Origin: Nodosilinea sp. PGN35
Lineage (GTDB): Bacteria > Cyanobacteriota > Cyanobacteriia > Phormidesmidales > Phormidesmidaceae
Assembly (NCBI RefSeq): GCF_029109325.1
Contig: NZ_JAQKQJ010000003.1
Coordinates: 62,001-126,000 of the forward strand
Direction of reading: 5' to 3'
DNA length: 64,000 nucleotides
Part shown: piece after piece, positions 18,611 through 27,084 of the stretch
Layout: each line of letters starts with the position of its first letter
Position numbering within the stretch: the first letter of the stretch is position 1
Position numbers and translations under genes: made by a program
Notes under the pieces: model-generated
Databases searched by the model: none
The model's input: only the letters and a program-made list of their open reading frames with translations
What the model was told of the DNA's origin: nothing

Positions 18611-19159
18611 CTAGCGGAAGCGGAAGTCGTACCCGGCGTAGCGATCGCCCTCGTAGAGCACTACCAGCCAGGTCTGTGGGTCAAACTCCAGGGGGTAAGC
18701 CTCGCGTTCGGCGGGCAGCCCGGCCTCGGTTTTACCCGGTGACAACACGCAGTAGGGCACCTGAAGAAACTCCTGCACCGTGGCCTTGGGCGCTTGCAGA
18801 TCGGTTTCGAGCAGCTTTTTAATCTGGTTGCGCGAGACTACTGCCTTGGGCTGCTCCTGGCGAATACAGGTAAACGCCTCGGCCTCTTGCCCCTGCTCCT
18901 GGTTGAGATTGGGTGAAATCAGCAGGGCCGCCAGGGCCAGCATTGACCCGCCCGCTACGATTACCTGCCGGGGCTGAGGTCTGTCTGAGTGAGCACTAGC
19001 GGCGGGCCGCCGGGTCGGTCGATGGTGGGGGCCAGGCTGGGGGCGAACCGGGCGCGACGGCATCGCCTGGGGATTCACCGGTTGAGGACGCCCCGGCTGC
19101 GGCGGGCGCGACTGGGGCTGATAGTGGGCCGACACAGGGTAAGAAGAACGTTGAACCAT
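18611..19159 (-). CDS. DUF3172 domain protein
   Basis: A protein of 182 residues with a long basic, Pro/Arg/Gln-rich N-terminal tail (about 1-65), one membrane segment (about 68-85, IVAGGSMLALAALLI) and a compact C-terminal DUF3172 domain. That domain contains AFTCIRQEQPKAVVSRNQIKKLLE, VPYCVLS and the ending WLVVLYEGDRYAGYDFRF. The two cysteines could be paired. The family is cyanobacterial and its function is unknown. It lies upstream of the DUF3352 gene in the same orientation. Confidence 0.8.
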   Translation of the reverse strand: MVQRSSYPVSAHYQPQSRPPQPGRPQPVNPQAMPSRPVRPQPGPHHRPTRRPAASAHSDRPQPRQVIVAGGSMLALAALLISPNLNQEQGQEAEAFTCIRQEQPKAVVSRNQIKKLLETDLQAPKATVQEFLQVPYCVLSPGKTEAGLPAEREAYPLEFDPQTWLVVLYEGDRYAGYDFRFR

Positions 19160-19522
19160 GGCGTTGACCTTTGCTGTCTACCGTTTGGGATTAAGGGGGT
19201 GCCAAACTCTGCTGGGCGGCCAGAGTAGAGACTCTAGCCCCAACCAACGCTGCTCGAAGCACAACACCGCGTCGGTATGCTCGAGCGCAGCCCTAGACCA
19301 GGCGTGGGAGCCCTGGGACTAGAGGAAGATTAGCCGCCGGGGCGCTGCTCCAGCAGGGGGCAGCCAGGGCAGCGCAAGCGCGTAGGGAATTGATGAATTT
19401 AAGTATAGTACGAAAATACTATTTGATGAATAGATGGGCCAGCGGTTTTTTGTTACGGTTTGAAAAGGAACAGATTTGCCGCTGTCGCTTCCCTGGGCCG
19501 CCGTAGCCACGGCGGCAATGCC
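19160..19522. other. Intergenic interval upstream of the photolyase gene
   Basis: No gene seen. At 19405-19422 there is a perfect dyad, ATAGTA and TACTAT separated by six bases, in an AT-rich patch within otherwise GC-rich DNA. It could be a promoter/operator for the photolyase-like gene. Confidence 0.4.
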
Positions 19523-21184
19523 ATGAACAGAACCATCGTCTGGTTTCGCCGCGACCTGCGGGTGTCGGATCACGAGCCGCTGCTGCGGGCGGCGGGGCGG
19601 GGGCTGGTGGTGCCCGTGTTTGTCTTCGATCGCGCCCTGCTGCACCACCCTGAGACCGGCGCGGCGCGGGTGGCCTTTTTGCTGGCGGCTCTGCACGCCC
19701 TGGAGGCCGACCTGCGAGCCCTGGGCGGGCGGCTGATCGTGCGATCGGGCGACCCGGTGCAGGTGTTGCCCGACCTGGTCAAAGCAACCGCCGCCGACGG
19801 CATCTACGCCCACACCGATGTTGAGCGCATCTACGGTCGAGTGCGCGATGCCCGCCTCAACCAGGTCCTCGCCCAGCGGGGCATGAAAATTCGCTGGTTT
19901 GAGCCCGCCGCCAGCGCCGCCGACCTGATTCCCTATCCCGACTACCGCGAGCTGTGGTATCGGGAGATGGGTCAGCCCCTGATGCCCACGCCCCAGCGGG
20001 TGCTGGTGCCGCCCGAGGTTCCCAGCGACCCGCTGCCCGCCTTGGACGCCCTGGGCCACCGGGCCGACGAAAAGCCGATTCCGGCGGCCAGCACCGCCGC
20101 TGCCCGCGCCCTGCTGCAAGGCTTCTTGACCGACAAGGCCGATCGCTACTACTGGCAGCTGTCGTACCCCAGCGCCGAGGCCACCACGGGCCTCAGTCCC
20201 CACATCAAGTTTGGCGTGATCTCGGTGCGAGAGTGCGTGCAGACCATCCGCAGCGCCCCCGACTTTGGCGACCATCGCCTGCGCCGCAGCCACCAGCAGC
20301 TGATTTCGCGCCTGCGCTGGGGCAACGGCTTTACCCAGCGGTTTCGCTATCTGCCGCAGCTAGAGCTGCGATCGCTCTACCGCACCTTTGACGACGACGG
20401 CTGGGCCTTTGACGCCGATCTCTACCGGGCCTGGCAGACCGGCCACACCGGCTTCCCGATTGTCGATGCCGCCGCCCGCTGTCTACAGGCCACCGGGGGT
20501 TACCTGGCGCTAAACTTTCGCACCCGCGCCATCTATGCCAGCTTTTTGAGCAATCTGGGGGGCCTCGACTGGCGCTATGGGGCGCTGCACTTTATGCGCC
20601 ACCTGATCGACGGCGACTGCCCCATCGACCACTACCAGTGGGCCATGCAGTCGGGGGTGACCCACTGCGTCGATAAAACCTGGACGCGCATCTACAACCC
20701 TGGCCAGGTGGCGGTCGATCGCTGCGACCCCGAGGGCGAGTTTATCAAGCGCTGGGTGCCTGAGCTGGCGGATGTGCCCCCGGCTCAGCTCGGCAGCCCG
20801 CCGACTCTCTTGGGTTACCCCGCCCCCATTTTGAACTACAAGACCGCCCGCCAGCGCCGGGTCAAACAGCTCGAAGCTCAGCGGGGTCAGTTTCTCAACG
20901 CCAGCAATCTGCTGCCGTTTCTGGCGCAAATGCCCCAGGATCTAACCCCCTTTGGAGTTGATCTCTACGGCGGTGAGGTGGCCTGGGCTGAGAGGACGGT
21001 GGCCAATCTGTTCCCCGCCGCGCTGCCGTTGGCTGAGCTGGATGCTGCCCAGGCGGCGGCGCTGCGCACCTGGTTCGTGGCCCATGTCAATGTGGTGCCG
21101 CCTAAGGCGCGACGACGCCCACCCAAGCCCCCAACCGGCGATCCCAACATTCGCCAGCTCAGCCTGCTGGGGAACCTTGAATAA
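19523..21184 (+). CDS. Photolyase/cryptochrome family flavoprotein
   Basis: Flavoprotein of 553 residues, probably a light-driven DNA-repair enzyme or blue-light receptor. The N-terminal Rossmann-like antenna domain (about 1-130, WFRRDLRVSDHEPL) precedes the helical FAD-binding domain (about 200-480) with GLSPHIKFGVISVRE, TGFPIVDAAARCLQATGG and the segment DCPIDHYQWAMQSGV. The last is less typical than the NWQW-type motif of class I CPD photolyases, and a short insert follows (THCVDKTWTRIYNP). The C terminus is basic and Pro-rich. The ATG at 19523 begins directly at MNRTIVWFRRD. CPD photolyase versus cryptochrome cannot be settled from sequence by eye. Confidence 0.85.
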   Translation: MNRTIVWFRRDLRVSDHEPLLRAAGRGLVVPVFVFDRALLHHPETGAARVAFLLAALHALEADLRALGGRLIVRSGDPVQVLPDLVKATAADGIYAHTDVERIYGRVRDARLNQVLAQRGMKIRWFEPAASAADLIPYPDYRELWYREMGQPLMPTPQRVLVPPEVPSDPLPALDALGHRADEKPIPAASTAAARALLQGFLTDKADRYYWQLSYPSAEATTGLSPHIKFGVISVRECVQTIRSAPDFGDHRLRRSHQQLISRLRWGNGFTQRFRYLPQLELRSLYRTFDDDGWAFDADLYRAWQTGHTGFPIVDAAARCLQATGGYLALNFRTRAIYASFLSNLGGLDWRYGALHFMRHLIDGDCPIDHYQWAMQSGVTHCVDKTWTRIYNPGQVAVDRCDPEGEFIKRWVPELADVPPAQLGSPPTLLGYPAPILNYKTARQRRVKQLEAQRGQFLNASNLLPFLAQMPQDLTPFGVDLYGGEVAWAERTVANLFPAALPLAELDAAQAAALRTWFVAHVNVVPPKARRRPPKPPTGDPNIRQLSLLGNLE

Positions 21185-21224
21185 TTGGTTTTGGCCAGGT
21201 GGTGAAGGGCGATCGCGGGTGGGA

Positions 21225-22790
21225 TTAAATACCCCAGGCTTTCTTGAGCCCCTGGAGCCGATAGTAGGCGGCTTTGGGCCGATTTTCGCGGTTCAGCAGC
21301 CCGCCAAAGGGCCAGAAAACGGCCTGGTCTGACAGATCCCACCAGGAGACCGCTGCGATCGCCGGTTTGCTGTAGCCCAGGGTGTAGATCTGCTCGACCC
21401 AGTCGGCCTGCACCGCCTCGCTCCAGGGAGCGTGCCACATTCCCAGCGCCTCACCCATGATCGAAACCTCGTCGGTGCCCGTGCCAGAAGAACAGCCCAT
21501 TTCGGTGATGTGAATGGGCTTGCCCAGCCCGACGAAGCGATCGAGCATGCGATCGATCTCGAACATATCTTGGTCGGGGTAGTAGAGCTGAAGGCCGATG
21601 ATCTCAAAACCGATACCAGCCGCCAGGCAGGCTTTGAGGTAGCTGAGGGGGCTCTGCTGGGGCGGGCCGTAGATCGCCACATTGCGCGCCCAGAGGCAGC
21701 AGCTGTTGATCACGCGCTGCACGGCGGGGTAGCCTTCCTGGGCGGCCTCGCAGGCCATGCGGGTGAGGTCGAGAAACTGCTCTTGGTCGTAGCCCAACTC
21801 GTTGCCCCAGGGGACAATGTGGGCCTCGTTGATCACGTCGTAGGTAGGGATTTGGCTGCCATAACGCCGCGTGATCGCCACAATGCGCTGATGCAGGGCC
21901 GCTTTAACCTGTCCGTAGGGCAGGGGGCGCACCCAGTCAGGCACGCTGACCTCGTGAAACCAGGTGAGGGGATGACCTTTAGGGGCTATGCCCACCTGCT
22001 GCAACCAGGCTACCTGGGTATCGACTTCGGTGTAGTTGGGCTGGCCGCGCTCGGGTTCCATCGGCTGCCAGTAAAAGGGCACGGTGGCGGTGGTGAACAG
22101 GGCGGCAAAGTGGCGATCGTAGTCGGCCCCCAGGGTGGGGTGGGCAAAGGCGTTGCAGCCCAGTTTGAAATTTAGGCGGGGTGGGGTGCGGGCAATGCGC
22201 TGGCGGGCGCGGCTGAGGGCGGCTTCTTCTCCGGCCCACAGCCCTTCGGCCAGGGCGTTGTTCCATAGCAGAATTTGGGTTAGCAGGTCGGGGGCTTGGC
22301 TGGCCTGGGTGAGGTAGGCCTGGGCGCGACCGAGGCGATCGCGCACCCCCTGCGGTATGCCAAACCCCTGCCGCTGCCAGCGATCGCACGCCTGGCCCAC
22401 TCGATAGAGGCGATCGCGCGCAAACGCCCCATTCACCACCAGCGGAAAATTGCTCGGCGCAAAGCCGCGCCCCTGGTTGTCGGCGTAGAGGGTGATGTCG
22501 CCAAAACCCTCTACGAGCAGCTGTAGGGCGATCGCGAAGGGAACGGACGGTGGTTGAGAGGTGAGAATGCCGTCTTCTACGGTGCGATCGGGGTGGGGAA
22601 TGGGTTCATCGTTGAGAGCGAGAAAGTAGAGGCGGTTGAGTTCAAATCTGGGTAGGGGGTCGCCGTTGGGCAGGTAGACACGCAGAATCAGCGGCGGTGG
22701 GCTGGCGAGAAGTTGGCCCGAGACATGGCCTAGGCTTGAAGCTGCAAGGGCCGTGGTCGTGGTGTAGCGCAGAAAGGGGCGACGTTTCAT
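21225..22790 (-). CDS. GH10 endo-1,4-beta-xylanase, secreted
   Basis: Glycoside hydrolase of 521 residues that would cleave internal beta-1,4-xylose links. A twin-basic start (MKRRPFLRYTTTTALAASSLG) suggests a signal peptide, possibly Tat-dependent. A non-catalytic N-terminal region (about 35-190) precedes the GH10 barrel (about 195-510). The acid/base Glu is in YDVINEAH and the nucleophile Glu in IHITEMGCSSG; HPLTWFHEV provides the substrate-binding His/Trp. The GH1 beta-glucosidase about 2.6 kb away could act on its products. It abuts the HsdR-N-like fragment with no spacer. Confidence 0.88.
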   Translation of the reverse strand: MKRRPFLRYTTTTALAASSLGHVSGQLLASPPPLILRVYLPNGDPLPRFELNRLYFLALNDEPIPHPDRTVEDGILTSQPPSVPFAIALQLLVEGFGDITLYADNQGRGFAPSNFPLVVNGAFARDRLYRVGQACDRWQRQGFGIPQGVRDRLGRAQAYLTQASQAPDLLTQILLWNNALAEGLWAGEEAALSRARQRIARTPPRLNFKLGCNAFAHPTLGADYDRHFAALFTTATVPFYWQPMEPERGQPNYTEVDTQVAWLQQVGIAPKGHPLTWFHEVSVPDWVRPLPYGQVKAALHQRIVAITRRYGSQIPTYDVINEAHIVPWGNELGYDQEQFLDLTRMACEAAQEGYPAVQRVINSCCLWARNVAIYGPPQQSPLSYLKACLAAGIGFEIIGLQLYYPDQDMFEIDRMLDRFVGLGKPIHITEMGCSSGTGTDEVSIMGEALGMWHAPWSEAVQADWVEQIYTLGYSKPAIAAVSWWDLSDQAVFWPFGGLLNRENRPKAAYYRLQGLKKAWGI

Positions 22791-23162
22791 CTACTGAATT
22801 ACCTGACTCAAGCGCTTCAAGATTTGCAGGATTTCGTAGAGCTCGTGGTTAGAGGTCAATGCCGCAAACCCTCTCGAAACATTGTATTGTCCGCCAGGAC
22901 TGGCTTCTAGCTTTACAAAGACTGAGTCATCCCCGTTGGTCATCAGCGCAAAGCGGGCTTTTTCAGGATCGGGAGCTGCCATTAAGTAGGTCAGGGTTTG
23001 GGGCAAGGCAGACCAAAGCGAAATCGCGGCCTTTTTTGACTCCAGGCTGGGTAAGTCGGTGCTCCATTCCCAAAAGAATGTTTCATTCTCTGTGCGGGTC
23101 AGTTGAAACCGCTGCTCGGCCTCTACCAAGGTTGTAATCGCCTCTGTAATAGCAACCGACAT
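22791..23162 (-). CDS. Short HsdR-N-like protein, possible remnant
   Basis: A protein of 123 residues whose second half (ALPQTLTYLMAAPDPEKARFALMTNGDDSVFVKLE...YEILQILKRLSQVI) parallels the C-terminal half of the HsdR-N-like protein at 62693 (IPQALAYMLSNPSLARPTFGLITNGNEFLFLK...YAVLQVLKQWGLQVL). The N-terminal nuclease core with its acidic residues is missing, so it is either a degenerate copy or a short non-catalytic relative. Its stop abuts the start of the GH10 gene. Confidence 0.6.
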   Translation of the reverse strand: MSVAITEAITTLVEAEQRFQLTRTENETFFWEWSTDLPSLESKKAAISLWSALPQTLTYLMAAPDPEKARFALMTNGDDSVFVKLEASPGGQYNVSRGFAALTSNHELYEILQILKRLSQVIQ

Positions 23163-23457
23163 CGCTTTTACCCGCTACGATGCTTTTATTTTAAGGGCTT
23201 GTTGGCGATCGCCCTCTTTACGCAACAGTACCTCAGTGCCCGGCAGTATGAACTCGTGGGGAATGGTGAGGATTTGGTCTTCCCCGGCTGACTGTAGAGA
23301 TACCTAACGTGGCGCTTGCATCAGACAATACCTGCTTCTAGTTTTGGGCACTAATCAGACGTTTACGTATACTCAGTACGACAAGAAAACTATGTGTGAG
23401 GCGTTCCCTTTATTAGCTTAGTTGTCTTGTACAGACTTGAAATCAATCCGAAAAATA

Positions 23458-24618
23458 TCAAGACTCCCCAAACTCCCATCTTATGTATTCTATTTCTTCA
23501 AGCAAGACATCTGTAGAAGCCCAATTTACGAAGCCAGCAAAAATGCATCCTGATGAAGCACTGTAAACATAAACATGATAAACACCAGCAAAATTTTTAA
23601 AGTACTTCAGCCTTCCGCTTCGATCTTTGAATCTAATAGTTTCAATCACATCATTATTTGAATGAAGCTTGATGCCGATTTGCGACATTCCTGGCACCTT
23701 CTGTAAGAGACAAGCTATCCTACTGGAAAATTTGACTTGACTAGCAATTTGGTTGGAAACAGATTGTGAAACTTCAGGCAGTTTCCAATAGCTATTGTGG
23801 GCATCAACCGTACTTGCGACGAGAGCAACTTCTTGCTGATTGATCTTGCGGGCTGCGGTCTCCAGCAGATTTGCGTCCTTGCATACAAACTGATCGCGAA
23901 AGATGAGACTACTTTTATCACTTAAATTTAAGCTTGTGCTCAATGGATATGCAATTATGTCAGAGGCATGCACTATATTAAGCCACTTGATCTTTCCAGG
24001 GGTATAGTCTCGAATCTTTTGTTCAATATCTTTGGCCTCAATGCCCAGCATGGCATTAAAAAACAAAATCGGAGAACCCATTGTCGTGATACTAGAAAGC
24101 GATACCTGCCCAGGTTTGTCTTTTCCCTGTTTTGAAAGGATGTGTCGAATTACATGCGCTGGATCCTCATCTTTAAACTTGTCAGAGAAGAGGATGTCCC
24201 ACAGAATAACAGTACCCAAAGAGTGGGCAATAATGTGAATCTCTTCTTCTTCCGGATGACTCTCCACAAACTTTAGAAGTTGATCCGCAATAAGCTGTCT
24301 AACTTCACGACCTTGCTTCTCATTCATGTAGGTGAACATATCACCAGCAAATTCTGAGATTAGCCCCTCTCTAAATTGCCTGTATCGGAATGCATCTTTG
24401 GCATTAACACCAGGGTTGCGTTTTTCAAGAGAATTTAGATCTTCATCAATGTGGTTCCAAATCTTGTTAAAGTCGTTCAGAACGTGACCCCAAAAGCTGG
24501 TGTAGAAATATGGCAGCTTTTGATCTATTTGATTAAATTCTTTCTTGATGCCATCAACAAGCAAACTAGAGTACTTTACATCTCTAGTCGCAACGCCATG
24601 AATAAAGAAAACCAGCAT
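23458..24618 (-). CDS. Low-GC alpha/beta hydrolase of unknown role
   Basis: A 386-residue protein in markedly AT-richer DNA than its neighbours, which suggests recent transfer. The N-terminal part (about 1-230) looks like an alpha/beta hydrolase: FFIHGVATRD forms the oxyanion region and IIAHSLGTVILWDIL at about 129-143 carries the nucleophile elbow (HSLGT). Candidates for the remaining triad are the Asp of NIVHASDIIAYPLS and the His of VDAHNSYWKLPE. The C-terminal 110 residues (about 275-386) form a separate segment I do not recognise. There is no signal peptide, so it is cytoplasmic. Substrate unknown. Confidence 0.7.
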   Translation of the reverse strand: MLVFFIHGVATRDVKYSSLLVDGIKKEFNQIDQKLPYFYTSFWGHVLNDFNKIWNHIDEDLNSLEKRNPGVNAKDAFRYRQFREGLISEFAGDMFTYMNEKQGREVRQLIADQLLKFVESHPEEEEIHIIAHSLGTVILWDILFSDKFKDEDPAHVIRHILSKQGKDKPGQVSLSSITTMGSPILFFNAMLGIEAKDIEQKIRDYTPGKIKWLNIVHASDIIAYPLSTSLNLSDKSSLIFRDQFVCKDANLLETAARKINQQEVALVASTVDAHNSYWKLPEVSQSVSNQIASQVKFSSRIACLLQKVPGMSQIGIKLHSNNDVIETIRFKDRSGRLKYFKNFAGVYHVYVYSASSGCIFAGFVNWASTDVLLEEIEYIRWEFGES

Positions 24619-24677
24619 AATAATTTTTTGGTTAAAAACTATACTTTAATGTGTGATTTTGATTTTCAAGAGTAAAG

Positions 24678-25337
24678 TCAAGCTTCCTCTGTATTGCGTA
24701 GGAGTGACACATAAACTACTCCCAATGCTAACCTCTCCCAATTAGGTTGGTTCAGCGTCCAAATGATTCCCCCTGCTAAGGCTGCCCACCCGACTGGGCC
24801 TATTACCAAGGCGATCGCCTGACTCATTCCCATATAGACTGCAAACGGTAACGTCAGGCCCAAGGCATTCGTCAGCCCGCCCAGCACTGTGCTAGCCATC
24901 AAATAGACCCCAAACCCGCTCATCTTGGCTGCTGCCATTGCGCCACCACCCAGCAGCAATGCCTCTAAGCGAGGGTCATTGCTTTCTCGCTGCATTTCCA
25001 TCACAACCTTTTGCTGCTGCTCGGGTGAGAGCTGGTCAAACATGGCGTGAAATAGCTTGGCCACCACCGCCGCTTCAATCTCGTGGGTAGGCAGCTCTTG
25101 CCACCGTCGCCCGGCCAGCAGCACTAACCAGTCAATCCCCACATGGTCAGCTACATCTGTAACCACCTGCTTCCATGACGACTGCCAGAACAGTTGCCCG
25201 ATAGTGCCAGCCCGCAAATATTTGATGTGATCGCAGAGCGTATCTGGCTGGCTGCCAAACCCTGAACCCATAAGTTCACCCAGTTCATGGCGCTGCTCAT
25301 CTGTTGCGGCCTGGACAATATCGTAGAACTCGCGCAT
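24678..25337 (-). CDS. YaaW-like (DUF3944) family protein
   Basis: A protein of 219 residues resembling the YaaW family: a helical N-terminal part (about 1-120) with DEQRHELGELMGSG and LLAGRRWQELPTHEIEAAVV, then Gly/Ala-rich hydrophobic segments (about 130-200) that could insert in a membrane. Function is not established. It lies just upstream of the low-GC hydrolase (60 bases apart, same strand) and may be co-transcribed with it. Its base composition is intermediate between that gene and the GC-rich surroundings. Confidence 0.65.
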   Translation of the reverse strand: MREFYDIVQAATDEQRHELGELMGSGFGSQPDTLCDHIKYLRAGTIGQLFWQSSWKQVVTDVADHVGIDWLVLLAGRRWQELPTHEIEAAVVAKLFHAMFDQLSPEQQQKVVMEMQRESNDPRLEALLLGGGAMAAAKMSGFGVYLMASTVLGGLTNALGLTLPFAVYMGMSQAIALVIGPVGWAALAGGIIWTLNQPNWERLALGVVYVSLLRNTEEA

Positions 25338-25412
25338 GGTAAACCTGAAATTGCTGAGGGCTACTAATGCTTTCAGGTTGCCCTGGTGCGATCGGGATAC
25401 ATCTTCGCCTAG

Positions 25413-26777
25413 CTACACCACTCGATTTTCTTGCACACAGTGGGCGTACCAGTGGTAGCTGGCTTTGGGAATGCGCTGCTGGGTGGCGTAGTCGATGTAG
25501 GTGATGCCGAAGCGGCGATCGCGCCCGTAGGCCCACTCGAAGTTATCCATAAAGCTCCACACGAAATAGCCCATCAGCGGGTAGCCCTCCTGCACGACGC
25601 GGTGGGCCGATCGCAGATATTGCTGTAGGTACTGAATGCGATCGAGGTCGAGCACTTCCCCAGCGGGGGTGAGTTCGTCCTGGGCGGCGCAGCCGTTCTC
25701 GCTGATGAAGACGCGCAGCTCGGGGCGGTGGAGAGTATCGCTGAGGTGGCGCACGCCCCAGTAGAGGCTGTCGGGCAAGATATGCAGCCAGGGCATGTGC
25801 ATGCGCGGGTAGCCCGACGGGAAGGGCAGCGTCTCAAAGCCCCGGTGGTTGTCAGCCGCCCGCACGTAGACCCCGGTGTAGACATTGAAGCCGAGGGAAT
25901 CGAGGGGCTGATGAATGGTGGCCAGGTCGCCGGGCAGAATGTCGGGGGCATTTTCGCCGAGGTCGGCCAGCAGTTGGGGATGGTACTCGCCGGTCAGCGC
26001 CGGGTAGAGAATGCCGCCGTTGGTGCCCGTCAGCGGCAGGGCGGCCTGGGCGGCAGCGATATCCGCTGGCGTGTCGGTGAGGGGAACGGTAGCGAGGAAG
26101 TTATCCACCAGGGCCACCTGGCAGGGCTGGGGCGAACTGGCGCGGATGGCCTGACAGCCCAGGCCGTGGGCCAGCAGGGCATGGTGGGAGGTCTGCCACA
26201 CTTCCTTAGCGGTTTTAACCACCGTGCCGGGGGCCATTTCGGGGGCGTGGCCGATGCCGTAGCCGATGTGGGTAAAGCAGAAAATTTCGTTGAGGGTCAT
26301 CCAGTGGGTGACGCGATCGCCCAGCTTTTTCACCACTACTGCCGCGTAGTCGGCGTAGTCTTGGGCCATCTGGCGGCTGCGCCACGAGCCATACTCGTCT
26401 TCGAGGGTCTGGGGGCTATCCCAATGAAACAGGGTGGCGTGGGGGGTAATGCCAAACTCCAGCAGGGTATCGACCAGCTCGCTGTAGAAGGCCAGCCCGG
26501 CGTCATTCACCGCGCCGCGCCCCTGGGGCAGAATGCGGGGCCAGGAGATGCTGAAGCGGTAGTGGCGCACCCCCAGCCCCGCCATCAGGGCAACGTCGTC
26601 GCGGAAGCGGTGGTAATGGTCGCAGGCGATCGCCCCGGTGTCGCCGTGCAGCACTCGGCCTGGGGTCTGGCTAAACACATCCCACACGCTGACCCCACGG
26701 GCATCGGCTGCCCCCTCAATCTGGTACGACGCGGTGGCGACCCCCCACTGAAACCCCGCCGGAAATGCGTAGACCAT
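25413..26777 (-). CDS. GH1 beta-glucosidase
   Basis: Cytoplasmic glycoside hydrolase of family 1, 454 residues, hydrolysing beta-linked disaccharides to monosaccharides. The N-terminal signature FQWGVATASYQIEGA is at about 8-22, the acid/base Glu in MTLNEIFCF at about 165 and the nucleophile in VFISENGCA at about 350. The end YGRDRRFGITYIDYATQQRIPKASYHWY is also typical. The start at 26777 (MVYAFPAGFQWG) fits the family; a start 19 codons upstream would add an unrelated basic tail. No transporter or sugar regulator is adjacent. Confidence 0.92.
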   Translation of the reverse strand: MVYAFPAGFQWGVATASYQIEGAADARGVSVWDVFSQTPGRVLHGDTGAIACDHYHRFRDDVALMAGLGVRHYRFSISWPRILPQGRGAVNDAGLAFYSELVDTLLEFGITPHATLFHWDSPQTLEDEYGSWRSRQMAQDYADYAAVVVKKLGDRVTHWMTLNEIFCFTHIGYGIGHAPEMAPGTVVKTAKEVWQTSHHALLAHGLGCQAIRASSPQPCQVALVDNFLATVPLTDTPADIAAAQAALPLTGTNGGILYPALTGEYHPQLLADLGENAPDILPGDLATIHQPLDSLGFNVYTGVYVRAADNHRGFETLPFPSGYPRMHMPWLHILPDSLYWGVRHLSDTLHRPELRVFISENGCAAQDELTPAGEVLDLDRIQYLQQYLRSAHRVVQEGYPLMGYFVWSFMDNFEWAYGRDRRFGITYIDYATQQRIPKASYHWYAHCVQENRVV

Positions 26778-26921
26778 CGCTCGTCCTCCAGTGCGTCTGT
26801 GTGCCACAGTACTCAACGGAGGGCTGCTTTGCAAAGCCCACGGACAGCTAGCTTTTTCAAATAAAAGATGGGTTGCGCTCTAGTGAACTGACAAGCTAAA
26901 GATGACGGGGCAGTGGGGTAT

Positions 26922-26969
26922 ACGGTTCACGGTTTCAGGTTCGAGGCGAGCCGTAGACCGCATACCTGT
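26922..26969. repeat. TATACGGT dispersed repeat, copy 1
   Basis: TATACGGTTCACGGTTTCAG followed by GTTCGAGGCGAGCCGTAGAC and CGCATACC matches the sequence at 37695-37744 with few differences. Confidence 0.55.
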
Positions 26970-27023
26970 TTACCCGGAGCATGTCTTGTTCAAACTGACT
27001 GCAACTGTCAACAGCCCGATCGC

Positions 27024-27059
27024 AAAAAACGCAGACCAGCACAAAGTCTGATCTGCGTT
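27024..27059 (-). terminator. Intrinsic terminator of the site-2 protease gene
   Basis: On the minus strand AACGCAGATCAG pairs with CTGGTCTGCGTT (one G:T mismatch) over an eight-base loop, followed by a T-run. It is 26 bases past the stop codon at 27085. Confidence 0.8.
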
Positions 27060-27084
27060 TGAGCTATTGTGCCTGAGGCAGTCG

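Larger units (their letters stand above)
26778..27084. other. Intergenic interval with repeat and terminator
   Basis: No gene seen. It holds a copy of the TATACGGT repeat (26922-26969) and the terminator of the convergently placed site-2 protease gene (27024-27059). Confidence 0.5.

Noticed and set aside
19319..20293. 324-codon frame antisense to the photolyase-like gene
   Set aside because: Gly/Val/Gln/His-rich shadow with no motif; the photolyase frame explains the DNA.
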